Positions 43,481 through 51,920 of a stretch of DNA of 64,000 bases are shown here, piece by piece. Each line of letters starts with the position of its first letter. The stretch's first letter is position 1. Both the position numbers and the translations under genes were made by a program. Source of the stretch: Streptomyces niveus (GTDB taxonomy: Bacteria; Actinomycetota; Actinomycetes; Streptomycetales; Streptomycetaceae). Under the pieces are notes generated by a model. It searched no databases, was not told where the DNA came from, and saw nothing but the letters and a program-made list of their open reading frames with translations. Location: the NCBI RefSeq assembly GCF_002009175.1, contig NZ_CP018047.1:2046001-2110000 (forward strand), written 5' to 3'.

Positions 43481-44230
43481 GTCGTGAACAACGAGCCTGG
43501 GCCCTCCCGGGTTCCATTCCGGGGCATCCCAAATATTTTGCACGTACCCGTCAGTTGCCGTTGATGCGTCCTGACGAGGGCGGGTGCGTAGATGTGCGGA
43601 GAAGCCACGCTTCTCGCCACAAGCCGGTACGTAGCGTCGGCTACGCCTGGACGCGTAGGAGAAATACGTACACCAGATCGAAGCCACGCGTACCGACGAC
43701 CATTCGGACGACCGTGCCGCTGTCGTCGCCGTTCGGACCTCTTCAGAAGGGCGGGACCACAAGAACGACATTATCGGGCGCGACGCCGATCCCCGGCATC
43801 GGCCCCGGTCGGGGCGGGCGGCGCGCAATCATCCGATACCGGCGCGGCCGGCGGGGAGTTGAGGGATCCCGTCCCGGCGGCCTCACCCTTTCGGCCCAAC
43901 TCGCACCGACGCGCGTCCACAACCCCCGTACGCCGCTCCGCCTTGCCCCGTGCGGACCCGTGCGGACTCCACGAAGGACCCGAGCGACGGCGCTCGGGGC
44001 GCGGCCAGGGGCGATTCGGCGGAGGCTCGCAACGTAGGCGGACAAGGTCCGGTGAGAGCGATTTTTCGTGCGCCGGGGCGCACGACCGGAGCGCAGAAGG
44101 ATTGCCCCGCGAACCACTGGACGCGGGCACGGATGCGGAGTTCCCTGGCATACGGGGGACGAAGGCGCGCATGTACACGGGGGCTGTCAATCGGGGCACA
44201 AGGACTCTCGGCCGGATTGGGGCGCTATCA
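43481..44230. other. 750-bp intergenic region with small hairpins, no gene seen
   Basis: The spacer separates the divergent metalloprotease-like and methyltransferase genes. It contains two tight perfect hairpins, GAGAAGC-CAC-GCTTCTC (43,599-43,615) and CGTAGC-GTCG-GCTACG (43,630-43,645), and TCGTGCGCCGGGGCGCACGA near 44,070. Long open frames across it are compositionally like non-coding high-GC DNA, and none has a plausible start and site. A small RNA cannot be excluded. Confidence 0.45.
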
Positions 44231-45154
44231 ATGACTCGTACGCTCGTCCAGCAGCACCAGCAGCAGGTGAACGCGGCCTCGACAGATCCTTCCAAGGAGG
44301 CGGGCGAGCGCGCCCGCGACTGGGCCGAGATCCAGGAACGGATGCTGGTGCCGCTCTACGAGGCGGTGTACGAGCGCTTGGAGGTCGGCCCCGGCACACG
44401 ACTGCTCGGCCTCGGCTGCGGCTCGGGGCTGGCGCTGCTGATCGCGACCGCCAGGGGCGCTCACGTGACCGGCGTGGACGCCGACCAGGAACGCGTCGCG
44501 CTGGCTCGCGAGCGGCTCGTCCACGACTCCCGCCCGATGGCGCACACGGCGCCGCCCACGGCGGCGGTGGGGGCGGCGAGTGGCGCGGCAGCGACCTTCG
44601 GAGGCCGCGCGGGGGCGCGCGTGCTGACGGGCGGCGCTACGGCTGTCCTGGAGGCGGAGCGCCCCGCTTACGACGTGATCACGGCTTTCCAGCCCATCGG
44701 TGTCGCCGACGACGATTCGGACGGCCTCGGACCCGCGCTGGCGGAGGCGATGCCGATGGCGGACCGCGGCACGCCCGTGGTTCTCGCCGGCTGGGGACCG
44801 CCGGAGCGCTGCGCGACGTCAGCCGTCCTGCGGGTCGCGGGTCGGCTGACCGAACGGCTGCGGAAGGGCGGCGGCTACCGTCCGCCGCGCAGGGACGATC
44901 TGGAGGACGTGGCGGCTCGGGCCGGGCTGAAGCCCGACGGCTCCGGACGCGTGTCCTGCCCGTTCGGTTACGCGGGGATGGAGAGCGCGCTGCGCGGGCT
45001 GCTGTCGACGGGGGCGTTCGACGCGGCGGTGCGGGCGACGGACCAGTCCCAGGTGGAGAAGGAGATAACGGAGGCGCTGCACCCGCATGTCCGGCGCGAC
45101 GGCACCGTGTGGATGCCCAATGTCTTCCGGTACCTGATCGCACGCACACCCTGA
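44231..45154 (+). CDS. SAM-dependent methyltransferase
   Basis: The 307-residue protein has a class I methyltransferase motif I, LLGLGCGSGLALLIATARGA (about residues 58-77), and motif II VTGVDADQERVALAR. The C-terminal half is variable. A longer frame to 43,592 exists but crosses the intergenic region. ATG 44231 is a reasonable start. It stands alone and is followed by a terminator; the substrate is unknown. An orthologue sits near ffh in other Streptomyces, as I recall it. Confidence 0.75.
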   Translation: MTRTLVQQHQQQVNAASTDPSKEAGERARDWAEIQERMLVPLYEAVYERLEVGPGTRLLGLGCGSGLALLIATARGAHVTGVDADQERVALARERLVHDSRPMAHTAPPTAAVGAASGAAATFGGRAGARVLTGGATAVLEAERPAYDVITAFQPIGVADDDSDGLGPALAEAMPMADRGTPVVLAGWGPPERCATSAVLRVAGRLTERLRKGGGYRPPRRDDLEDVAARAGLKPDGSGRVSCPFGYAGMESALRGLLSTGAFDAAVRATDQSQVEKEITEALHPHVRRDGTVWMPNVFRYLIARTP

Positions 45155-45166
45155 CGAGGTGGGTGT

Positions 45167-45201
45167 GGACGGTCCGTGGGGTTCAGCCGCACGGACCGTC
45201 C
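45167..45201 (+). terminator. perfect 12-bp stem terminator
   Basis: GGACGGTCCGTG and CACGGACCGTCC with an 11-nt loop and a following TT lie 13 nt after the methyltransferase stop, isolating it from the yhf-like cluster. Confidence 0.85.
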
Positions 45202-45287
45202 TTCGTACTGAGGACGTCGCGGGGAGCTGAGATCTGAGCGCCGGCGTCACGAGCAACACCAGATGAAGGGGAGACTTCGCGACACGC

Positions 45288-45317
45288 TTGTCAGTATCCA
45301 GAATCCTGGTTACTGTC
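45288..45317 (+). promoter_or_regulatory. promoter and operator of yhfZ
   Basis: TTGTCA (45,288-45,293) and TACTGT (45,311-45,316) are spaced by exactly 17 nt, a good -35/-10 pair. The spacer and -10 contain the near-perfect palindrome GTATCCAGAATCCTGGTTAC (45,294-45,313; 7 of 8 arm positions pair). A transcript from here would begin at about 45,323-45,324, on the GTG start codon. The same sequence recurs at 46,341-46,362. Confidence 0.75.
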
Positions 45318-45323
45318 CCATCT

Positions 45324-46262
45324 GTGACCGGCTTCGACGAACGCTTCCTGACCCGCAACGGCCTCGCCGCCCGGCAGCTCGCCGTTCTGCTGCTCAACCA
45401 TGAGCCGGACACTCGCCTGCCCCGCGTCCGCGACTTCGCCGAGGAGCTGGGCGTCGGTAACGGCACGGTGCAGGCGGCTCTCCAGCTCCTGGAGACGGCG
45501 GGCGCGATCCGTACGACGGCGCGGGGCCACCTCGGGACGTTCCTCGTCCACTCCGACCGCTCGGTCCTCTGGCGGCTCTCCGGACTCGGCACGCTGCTGG
45601 CGGCGATGCCGCTGCCGTACTCGCACCGGTACGAGGGCCTGGCCACCGGGCTGCGCGCCGCGTTCGAACAGGCCGGGGCGCCCTTCGCGATCACGTTCAT
45701 GCGCGGCGCCGGGGCGCGTACCACCGCGCTGATCGAGGGCAAGGTCGACCTGGTGGTCCTCTCGCGCTTCGCCGCCGACCGGCTGATCGAGGAGCGCCCC
45801 GTGGAACTTGTCGCGGATCTCGGACCCGCGACGTACGTGGGAGCGCACGGTCTGCTGCTGCGGCACGGCGCCGCCCTGGAGGCCAAGGGACTGCGCGTCG
45901 CGGTCGACCACGCCTCCGAGGACCAGCGCATGCTCGCGGAGCGGGTCTTCGCCGGACGCACGGACATCGAGTGGGTCGAGGCGTCGTACATGCAGCTGCG
46001 CGATCTGTTCGCGCACGACCGTGTCGATGCGACCCTGTGGAATCTCGACGAGGTACAGGACCGGCTCGGCGCCGGCGTGGACGTGCTGCCGCTGGGCGAC
46101 GAGGTCACCCGCGACCTGTCGCTGCGTAACTCGAGCGCCGCGATCATCGGCAGGACCGAGGGGGCGAAGGCGCTCGGCGCCGTACGCGACTCCCTCGATC
46201 TGTCGGTCATCACGACCTGCCAGGCCGAGGTGTTGCGGGGTGAGCGCGCACCGTCCTACTGA
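45324..46262 (+). CDS. yhfZ: YhfZ-like regulator (GntR-type wHTH plus solute-binding-like domain)
   Basis: The 312-residue protein starts at GTG 45324 (VTGFDERFLTRNGLAARQLA). The first 75 residues are a GntR-like winged helix (LPRVRDFAEELGVGNGTVQA). The rest (about 90-300) resembles a periplasmic-binding-type sensor, as in E. coli YhfZ. It is transcribed with the yhf-like genes and probably recognises the GTAxCCAG-N4-CTGGxTAC palindrome in its own promoter and in that of yhfY. The likely effector is the transported or catabolised metabolite. Confidence 0.8.
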   Translation: MTGFDERFLTRNGLAARQLAVLLLNHEPDTRLPRVRDFAEELGVGNGTVQAALQLLETAGAIRTTARGHLGTFLVHSDRSVLWRLSGLGTLLAAMPLPYSHRYEGLATGLRAAFEQAGAPFAITFMRGAGARTTALIEGKVDLVVLSRFAADRLIEERPVELVADLGPATYVGAHGLLLRHGAALEAKGLRVAVDHASEDQRMLAERVFAGRTDIEWVEASYMQLRDLFAHDRVDATLWNLDEVQDRLGAGVDVLPLGDEVTRDLSLRNSSAAIIGRTEGAKALGAVRDSLDLSVITTCQAEVLRGERAPSY

Positions 46263-46332
46263 CCCTTCCGCCCGCCCCGACGGAGCGGGCGGAGAGCCGG
46301 CTCCCGGCGAGAAAAAGACGAGCCTGAGCCTC

Positions 46333-46362
46333 TGCTCAAAATCCAAAATCCTGGTTACTGTC
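46333..46362 (+). promoter_or_regulatory. second promoter/operator, upstream of yhfY
   Basis: ATCCAAAATCCTGGTTACTGTC (46,341-46,362) matches the yhfZ promoter sequence at 21 of 22 bases. TACTGT (46,356-46,361) has TGCTCA 17 nt upstream. Only the right half-site CTGGTTAC is intact; the left half (AAATCCAA) is degenerate. The start ATG of yhfY lies 28 nt further on. Confidence 0.7.
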
Positions 46363-46389
46363 GTATTCGAGGGGGGTGAAGGGAACACC

Positions 46390-46776
46390 ATGGACGACCA
46401 GCTCGCCCTACGCATCGAACTGTTCCGTGAGAGCGGTCAGGTCCGGCCCGAGGTCGCCGCGTTCGTGACCGCCGAGCTGGACGCGCTCGGCGCCGAGGGC
46501 CGCACCGTCACCGAGGAGACGGCGGGCACACTCACCAGCCACCTCATGATGGCCCTCACCAGGTTGCTCAACGGCGAGCCGATCGCGGAATTCCCCACCG
46601 ACTCCGAGATCACCGCCGAACTCGCCGGACACCCGGACGCGGTGGCGCGGGCCCGCGCCGTCTCCGTACGCGCGGCCTCGGAACTCGGCGCGCCCCTTCC
46701 CGACTCCGAGATCAACTTCCTCGGACTGCACCTCGCCCTGCTCGACCAGAACTCGCCCCCACGGCACGAGACATGA
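46390..46776 (+). CDS. yhfY: PRD-domain protein, YhfY-like
   Basis: The 128-residue protein is essentially one PTS-regulation-type (PRD) helical domain (EVAAFVTAELDALGAEGRTV, SHLMMALTRLLNGEPI, EINFLGLHLALLD). No DNA-binding part or PTS enzyme is present. The ATG follows GGGGGTGAAGGG. It is the first gene after the second promoter and lies 13 nt before yhfU. Assignment to YhfY rests on both sequence type and position in a complete yhf set. Confidence 0.75.
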   Translation: MDDQLALRIELFRESGQVRPEVAAFVTAELDALGAEGRTVTEETAGTLTSHLMMALTRLLNGEPIAEFPTDSEITAELAGHPDAVARARAVSVRAASELGAPLPDSEINFLGLHLALLDQNSPPRHET

Positions 46777-46789
46777 GAAGGAACCAGCC

Positions 46790-47146
46790 ATGACGAAGAT
46801 CCTCACCGGTGGCGTCGGCAAGGCCGAGGTCACGGAGACCGTCAAGAAGCTCGGCCTCGACGGCATCGAGATCACTGTCTCCAACGACATGGACGCCGCG
46901 ATGAAGCTGCGCGGCGGCCAGGCCGACTACTTCCTCGGCACCTGCCACACCGGCGCCGGCGCCTCCCTCGGCGTACTCGTCGGCCTGCTCGGCAAGCCCG
47001 CCTGCCACACCTTCGGCCGCTCCGTCCCTACGGAGGACGAGGTGAACGCGCTGCTCGCGGAAGGCAAGAAGGTCTTCGGCTTCGCCATCGACCAGATCGA
47101 CGTGATCGCCCCGCTCATGGCCCGCGCCATCGCCGCGCGCGGCTGA
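46790..47146 (+). CDS. yhfU: YhfU-like glycine-rich SFCGS family protein (DUF2620)
   Basis: The 118-residue protein contains MTKILTGGVGKAEVTETVKK, GGQADYFLGTCHTGAGASLG and GKPACHTFGRSVPTEDEV. The Gly/Cys/His-rich centre is characteristic of YhfU/DUF2620, a small cytosolic family found next to YhfT-type permeases. Its function is not established; it may be a soluble partner of the membrane protein encoded next. ATG 46790 is preceded by AAGGA. Confidence 0.82.
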   Translation: MTKILTGGVGKAEVTETVKKLGLDGIEITVSNDMDAAMKLRGGQADYFLGTCHTGAGASLGVLVGLLGKPACHTFGRSVPTEDEVNALLAEGKKVFGFAIDQIDVIAPLMARAIAARG

Positions 47147-47234
47147 CGGCCCCGTACGAGCCGGAAGGGCTCGACAGACCTCGTAAGACCCCGCGCCGGG
47201 CCAAGCCCCCGCCGGGCACTGAGGAGTGAATCCC

Positions 47235-48614
47235 GTGAACAGCGTCCTCGCAGCGAGTTCGACCGATCTCGAACTCTCGCTGGCACAGCAACTGACCGTG
47301 ATAGCGCTGTGTGCGCTGACCGCGTTCATCTCCCATATGGCACTGGCCGTCTTCAACGACGGTGTGCGCCCCTTCATGCTGGACTTCATCCAGGGGCGGT
47401 CCACGCGCAGCGCCACCACCGCCGTGTCCTTCGGGCTCTCGGCCGGCTTCATCTTCGGCCTGGGCGCCCCGATGGCGCTGTCCACCGGCGTGCTCAACCC
47501 GTGGCTCGTCTTCCTGCCCACCGACATCCTGGGCATCCTGTCGCCCAAGAAGTGGATCGCGCCGCTGCTCGGCGGCGCGTGGGGCGCCGTGGTCGTGTTC
47601 GGCCTCAACGGGGCCAACAGCATCGCGCACGACCTGCCCGTCGACTTCCTGACGGCGCTCCAGCAGATGTCGACGCCGATCCTGTTCCTGTTCACGCTCT
47701 TCCCGGTGCTGGCCATCACCAAGCAGTTCGGGCGGCTACGGGGCGGCATCGCGGCGGTCGTCGAGCTGGCGCTCGTCGTGATGACGATGAAGGTCTGGCC
47801 CGACATCTTCCCGGGCTCCATCGCCATGGCCGTCGGAGTCCTGACGCTCATCGGCTTCGCCGTCAACAAGGACCTGGCGCAGCGGAAGGCGGACCGGGCC
47901 GAGGCGGCGAAGTCGGCGGCAGCGGGCGGCCTGCCCCCGGAGGTGAAGAACGGGGCGGGGGACGACGCGGAAGATCCGATGGCCTCGCTGTTCGGCGCGA
48001 GCGCGCTGCGTCTGCGGCGCCACCTGCCGCTCTTCATGCTTCTCGGGGCGGGCGTCTGCGTGCTGGCCCAGTCGCATGTCTTCGGCGGCGGCGAGGCGAC
48101 GAGCTTCCTGATCGCCAAGGGCGACTACGCGGAGGCCGCCCAGGTGGACTTCTACCGAGCGTTCGGCTTCGTACCGCTGATCGCGACGACCGCGCTCGCC
48201 TCCGGCGCGTACGGCATCGCCGGCTTCACCTTCGTCTACCCCATCGGCTACCTCATGCCGAACCCGTTCATCGCCGCCGTCGTCGGCGCGACGGTCTTCG
48301 CTCTGGAGGTGCTGGCGCTCTCTTCGATCGGCAAGGTCCTCGGGAAGCTGCCGAGCGTGCGTGACTCCTCCGAGCATCTGCGGAGCGCGATCGGCGACGC
48401 GCTGGGGCTCGCGATCCTCTTCGGTTCGCTGATGGCGGCCAACGTCATGGGAGGGGGCCTGGGCATTCTCATAGTGGGCGGGCTCTATCTGCTGAACGAA
48501 TCGATGGGCCGCCCCGTGGTACGGATGGCGGCCGCACCCGCCGCGGTGATTGTCGGCGGCGTGCTGCTGAACATCCTCTACTGGCTGGACCTGTTCACGC
48601 CGATCAAGGGATAG
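47235..48614 (+). CDS. yhfT: YhfT-like integral membrane transport protein
   Basis: The 459-residue protein has about ten membrane helices, with a cytoplasmic Ala/Glu/Lys-rich loop near residues 215-250. Conserved-looking patches are HMALAVFNDGVRPFMLDFIQ, FIFGLGAPMALSTGVLNPW and GANSIAHDLPVDF. The GTG at 47235 lies 8 nt after GAGGAG (preferred to GTG 47226, which overlaps that site). YhfT proteins are predicted transporters of unknown substrate. The gene ends directly against php's leader. Confidence 0.82.
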   Translation: MNSVLAASSTDLELSLAQQLTVIALCALTAFISHMALAVFNDGVRPFMLDFIQGRSTRSATTAVSFGLSAGFIFGLGAPMALSTGVLNPWLVFLPTDILGILSPKKWIAPLLGGAWGAVVVFGLNGANSIAHDLPVDFLTALQQMSTPILFLFTLFPVLAITKQFGRLRGGIAAVVELALVVMTMKVWPDIFPGSIAMAVGVLTLIGFAVNKDLAQRKADRAEAAKSAAAGGLPPEVKNGAGDDAEDPMASLFGASALRLRRHLPLFMLLGAGVCVLAQSHVFGGGEATSFLIAKGDYAEAAQVDFYRAFGFVPLIATTALASGAYGIAGFTFVYPIGYLMPNPFIAAVVGATVFALEVLALSSIGKVLGKLPSVRDSSEHLRSAIGDALGLAILFGSLMAANVMGGGLGILIVGGLYLLNESMGRPVVRMAAAPAAVIVGGVLLNILYWLDLFTPIKG

Positions 48615-48668
48615 GTGGCGCCCGAGGCCACCGCGGCGAGCACGCACGACACAGGAAGGCCCCGCGCC

Positions 48669-49640
48669 ATGCAGCAGCACTCCGACGATGCCCACCATCC
48701 GCTCTTTCTGCGCACCGTCACCGGGACGTTGCCCGTCTCCGCCGTACGCGGCCCGGCGCTCGCCCATGAGCACCTGGTCCTCGATCTCGACCGTGCCGGG
48801 GACGGCGGGGCGGTTCTCCACGCGGACCCGCACGGGCCCGCCGTCACCAAGGAACTGGCGGAGCTGCGCGAGGAGTACGGGCTCGGCCTGGTCGTCGAGC
48901 TGACCTGCCGCGGCATGGGCCGCGGTCCGCACGCCCTGGCCCGGATCTCCGAGGAGTCCGGGGTGCCGGTGGTGGCCGCCACGGGCTGGTACTACGAGCC
49001 GTTCCACCCTGCGGAGGTGGACGGGGCCGACGTCGGGGAGCTGACCGCGGCTCTCGTACGGGAGATCCACGACGGATTCGGCGACACCGGAATCCGGCCC
49101 GGCGTACTCGGCGAGATCGGCAGCCACGGTGATGTGCCGAGCGGGCCCGAGACGCGCGTGCTGCTGGCATCGGCGCACGCCGCCGTCGCCACCGGCCTGT
49201 CGGTCGCCACCCACGCCCAGCTAGGTCACGGCGGTCGCGCCCAGCTTGAACTGCTCACCGGCGCCGGACTCCCGCCGCACCGGGTCTCGGTGGGCCACCA
49301 GGACCTTCTCGACGCCCCGGCGGTGCACCGTGAGCTGGCGGCGAGCGGCGCGTACGTCGCCTTCGACACCGTCGGCAAGGAGAGCTACCAGAGCGACACC
49401 ACGCGGCTGCGTCTCCTGCTCGCGCTGGTGGAGGCCGGCCACGCCGACCGTGTCCTGCTCAGCTGCGACATCTCCCGGCACGCCTATCTGCGGTCGGAGG
49501 GGGGTCAGGGGTACGGGCACCTCTTCCGGTCCTTCCTGCCGCGGGTGCGCGCGGCCGGCGTGGACGAGGACCTGATCGACCTGATGACACGGCGCAATCC
49601 GCTCCGGTTCCTGACCGGCGCGGACACGAAGGAGAGCTGA
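48669..49640 (+). CDS. php: phosphotriesterase homology protein (amidohydrolase)
   Basis: The 323-residue TIM-barrel amidohydrolase has HEH in ALAHEHLVLDL, then a Glu rather than carboxylated Lys in PGVLGEIGSHG, followed by ATHAQLGHGG, VSVGHQDLLD and VLLSCDISRHAYL supplying the remaining His and Asp ligands. Glu at the bridging position is the hallmark of PHP as opposed to true phosphotriesterase, so it is unlikely to act on organophosphates and more like a lactonase or amidase. ATG 48669 with AGGAAGG is preferred to GTG 48615. Confidence 0.87.
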   Translation: MQQHSDDAHHPLFLRTVTGTLPVSAVRGPALAHEHLVLDLDRAGDGGAVLHADPHGPAVTKELAELREEYGLGLVVELTCRGMGRGPHALARISEESGVPVVAATGWYYEPFHPAEVDGADVGELTAALVREIHDGFGDTGIRPGVLGEIGSHGDVPSGPETRVLLASAHAAVATGLSVATHAQLGHGGRAQLELLTGAGLPPHRVSVGHQDLLDAPAVHRELAASGAYVAFDTVGKESYQSDTTRLRLLLALVEAGHADRVLLSCDISRHAYLRSEGGQGYGHLFRSFLPRVRAAGVDEDLIDLMTRRNPLRFLTGADTKES

Positions 49641-49641
49641 G

Positions 49642-50745
49642 ATGTCCGTCCAACTGCCGCGGACCTTCCCGCTGGCGACGATTCCGCTGGACGACGCGGT
49701 CCGGATGCAGTTCCGGCTGCTGGAGTGCACCGCCGCGCGTTTCGAGGGTCAGCAACTCTTCGAGGCGGACGCGGGTGTGGTGCCGGACCTGGGCCGGCCC
49801 CGTACCACGGCGCGGGTCGAGTCGGTGCTGGCCGACTTCTTCGGCGCCGAGGACGCCGCGCTCGTGCAGGGCGCGGGTACGGGCGCCATCCGCGCGGCGC
49901 TCCAGGGCGTCGTCGGGCCCGGTGACCCGCTGCTGATCCACCGGGCGCCGGTCTACCGGACGACCGCCGTGACGCTGCGCGGGCTCGGAGTACGCACCGT
50001 CGAGGCGGACTTCAACGATGACAAGGCGCTCCGCCGGGCCCTGGACTCGGGTGAGTTCGGGTGGGCGTACGTCCAGCACAGCCGGCAGCGGCTCGCCGAC
50101 TCCTACGACGCGGGGGACGTTCTCACCGCCTGCCGCGCCGCGGGGGTGCGCACGATCATGGACGACAACTACGCGGTAATGCGCGCACCGTTGTCGGGAG
50201 TTGAGCTCGGCGCCGACGCCTCGTGCTTCTCCCTCTTCAAACTGCACGGGCCCGAGGGGGTCGGCGCCGTCGTCGGAGCGGCCGACGTCGTGGAGCGCGT
50301 ACGCGCCGACAACTACTCGGGCGGCGGGCAGGTGCAGGGCCACCAGGCGCTCGACGCGCTGCGCGCCCTCACCCACGTCCCCGTCATGTGGGCCATCCAG
50401 TCCCGGGTCGGCGCAGAGATCGCCGACCGGCTCGCCGCAGGCGAGGTACCCGGTGTTGCGGAGGTGCGGATCGCCAACGCACAGGACCGCTGTCTGCTCG
50501 TGCGCCTGGACCGCCCCGTGGCGCGTGAACTGCCCACCGTGGCGGCGCGGTACGGCGCCGCACCGTACCCCGTAGGCTCCAACTCCCGCTACGAGATCGC
50601 CCCGCTCTTCTACCGAATGTCCAGCTCGGCCCTCGACGACGCTCCGGAACTCGCCGACCGGACCGTGCGGATCAACCCCATGCGGGCCGGCGCCGATCTG
50701 GTGATCGAGATCCTCCGCCGTTCGCTGCACGACCTGAAGGACTGA
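49642..50745 (+). CDS. yhfS: PLP-dependent aminotransferase-like enzyme, YhfS-like
   Basis: The 367-residue fold-type I PLP enzyme carries VQGAGTGAIRAALQGVVGPG (phosphate-binding turn), TIMDDNYAVMRAP (Asp for the pyridine N) and SCFSLFKLHGPEGVGAVVG with the Schiff-base Lys. It resembles Cys/Met-metabolism and YhfS proteins. AAGGAG precedes the ATG and php's stop is 1 nt upstream. The reaction is unknown; substrate specificity presumably matches YhfX and YhfW. Confidence 0.83.
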   Translation: MSVQLPRTFPLATIPLDDAVRMQFRLLECTAARFEGQQLFEADAGVVPDLGRPRTTARVESVLADFFGAEDAALVQGAGTGAIRAALQGVVGPGDPLLIHRAPVYRTTAVTLRGLGVRTVEADFNDDKALRRALDSGEFGWAYVQHSRQRLADSYDAGDVLTACRAAGVRTIMDDNYAVMRAPLSGVELGADASCFSLFKLHGPEGVGAVVGAADVVERVRADNYSGGGQVQGHQALDALRALTHVPVMWAIQSRVGAEIADRLAAGEVPGVAEVRIANAQDRCLLVRLDRPVARELPTVAARYGAAPYPVGSNSRYEIAPLFYRMSSSALDDAPELADRTVRINPMRAGADLVIEILRRSLHDLKD

Positions 50746-50747
50746 CC

Positions 50748-51908
50748 GTGTTCCTGGACGCTGTCCTGACCCGCAACCCCGAACTCGTCGACGTGGCGGT
50801 CTCGCTGCACCGTTCCGGCGCCGTCCCGCCCGATACGTACGTGATCGACGCCGACGCCGTGGAGGCCAATGCCGCGCTGCTGGCCGGTGAGGCCGAACGG
50901 CTCGGCCTCTCGCTGTGGTTCGTGGTCAAGCAGATCGGCCGCAATCCGGCGCTGATCCGGGCGATCGCCCGGCACATTCCGCGGTTCGCCGCGATCGATC
51001 CGTACGAGGCCCGGCTGCTGCACGACGCGGGGGCGCGGGCCGGCAACCTCGGCCACCTCGTGCAGATCCCGCCCCGTCAGCTGCCCGAGATGCTCGCCTG
51101 GCGGCCGGAGACGGTGACCGTCTTCGACCTCGCCAACGCCCGCGCCGTGTCGGACGCCGCCCGGCGACTCGGCGTCGTCCAAGACGTACTCGTACGTCTG
51201 GAGGGCACCGACAAGGTGTATCCGGGGCAGGAGGGGGGCGTGCCGTTCGCCGGCCTCGACGACTTCGCCGCGGCGGCGGAGACATTGCCGGGCATCAGGA
51301 TCGCGGGCGTCACCGCGTTCCCCTGTGTCCTGTGCGATCCGTCGACCGGGGCGCCGGCCCCCACTCGGAATTTCCAACTCGCGATCAAGGCGCGCGAGTT
51401 GCTGGCAGCGCGTGGGCATGAGGGGCTGAAGCTCAGTGCTCCCAGTGCCACCTCCATGGCTTCCCTCCCGCTCCTCGCCGAGCTGGGGGCCACGCACGGC
51501 GAGCCTGGCCACGCCCTCACCGGAACAACCCCGCTGCACGCGGTCGACCACCAGCAGCCCGAACACCCCGCCTACGTGTACGTCAGCGAGGTCGCCCACA
51601 CCCTCGCCGACGGACGGCCCGCGATCCACGGCGGCGGCTTCTATCCGCGTGCGCACATCCGGGACGCCCTGCTGCCGCGCACCGGGGTGCGGCTGCCCGT
51701 GGAGGACGCGTCCCCCGAGAACATCGACTACTACCGGCTGCTCCAACTCCCCGCCCACGCCGCGGACGTTCAGGTCGGGGACACCGCCGTACTCGCCTTC
51801 CGCACCCAGATCTTCGTCACCCGCTCGACCGTCGCGGTGGTCGCCGGACTCTCCACCGGAGAGCCGCGGCTGACCGGCCTGTACGACGCGCAGGGCCGGG
51901 CCCGGTAA
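50748..51908 (+). CDS. yhfX: fold-type III PLP protein (alanine racemase-like), YhfX-like
   Basis: The 386-residue protein has an N-terminal TIM barrel with LSLWFVVKQIGRNPALIRAI, the probable PLP Lys, and GVTAFPCVLCDPSTGAPAPT with KLSAPSATSMASL farther on. A C-terminal beta-domain follows (PAYVYVSEVAHTLADGRPAI). It matches YhfX of E. coli, an Alr-like protein without a proven substrate. GTG 50748 lies 2 nt after yhfS. Confidence 0.83.
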   Translation: MFLDAVLTRNPELVDVAVSLHRSGAVPPDTYVIDADAVEANAALLAGEAERLGLSLWFVVKQIGRNPALIRAIARHIPRFAAIDPYEARLLHDAGARAGNLGHLVQIPPRQLPEMLAWRPETVTVFDLANARAVSDAARRLGVVQDVLVRLEGTDKVYPGQEGGVPFAGLDDFAAAAETLPGIRIAGVTAFPCVLCDPSTGAPAPTRNFQLAIKARELLAARGHEGLKLSAPSATSMASLPLLAELGATHGEPGHALTGTTPLHAVDHQQPEHPAYVYVSEVAHTLADGRPAIHGGGFYPRAHIRDALLPRTGVRLPVEDASPENIDYYRLLQLPAHAADVQVGDTAVLAFRTQIFVTRSTVAVVAGLSTGEPRLTGLYDAQGRAR

Positions 51909-51920
51909 GGAGCCAGAGCC

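Noticed and set aside
43592..44230. N-terminal extension of the methyltransferase to 43,592
   Set aside because: The added 213 residues are Arg/Pro/Ser-rich without domain features, and the ATG at 44,231 begins the plausible protein; the frame is open only because of high GC.
48615..48668. php start at GTG 48,615
   Set aside because: It has no ribosome binding site and adds 18 residues before the conserved core, whereas ATG 48,669 has AGGAAGG nine bases upstream.
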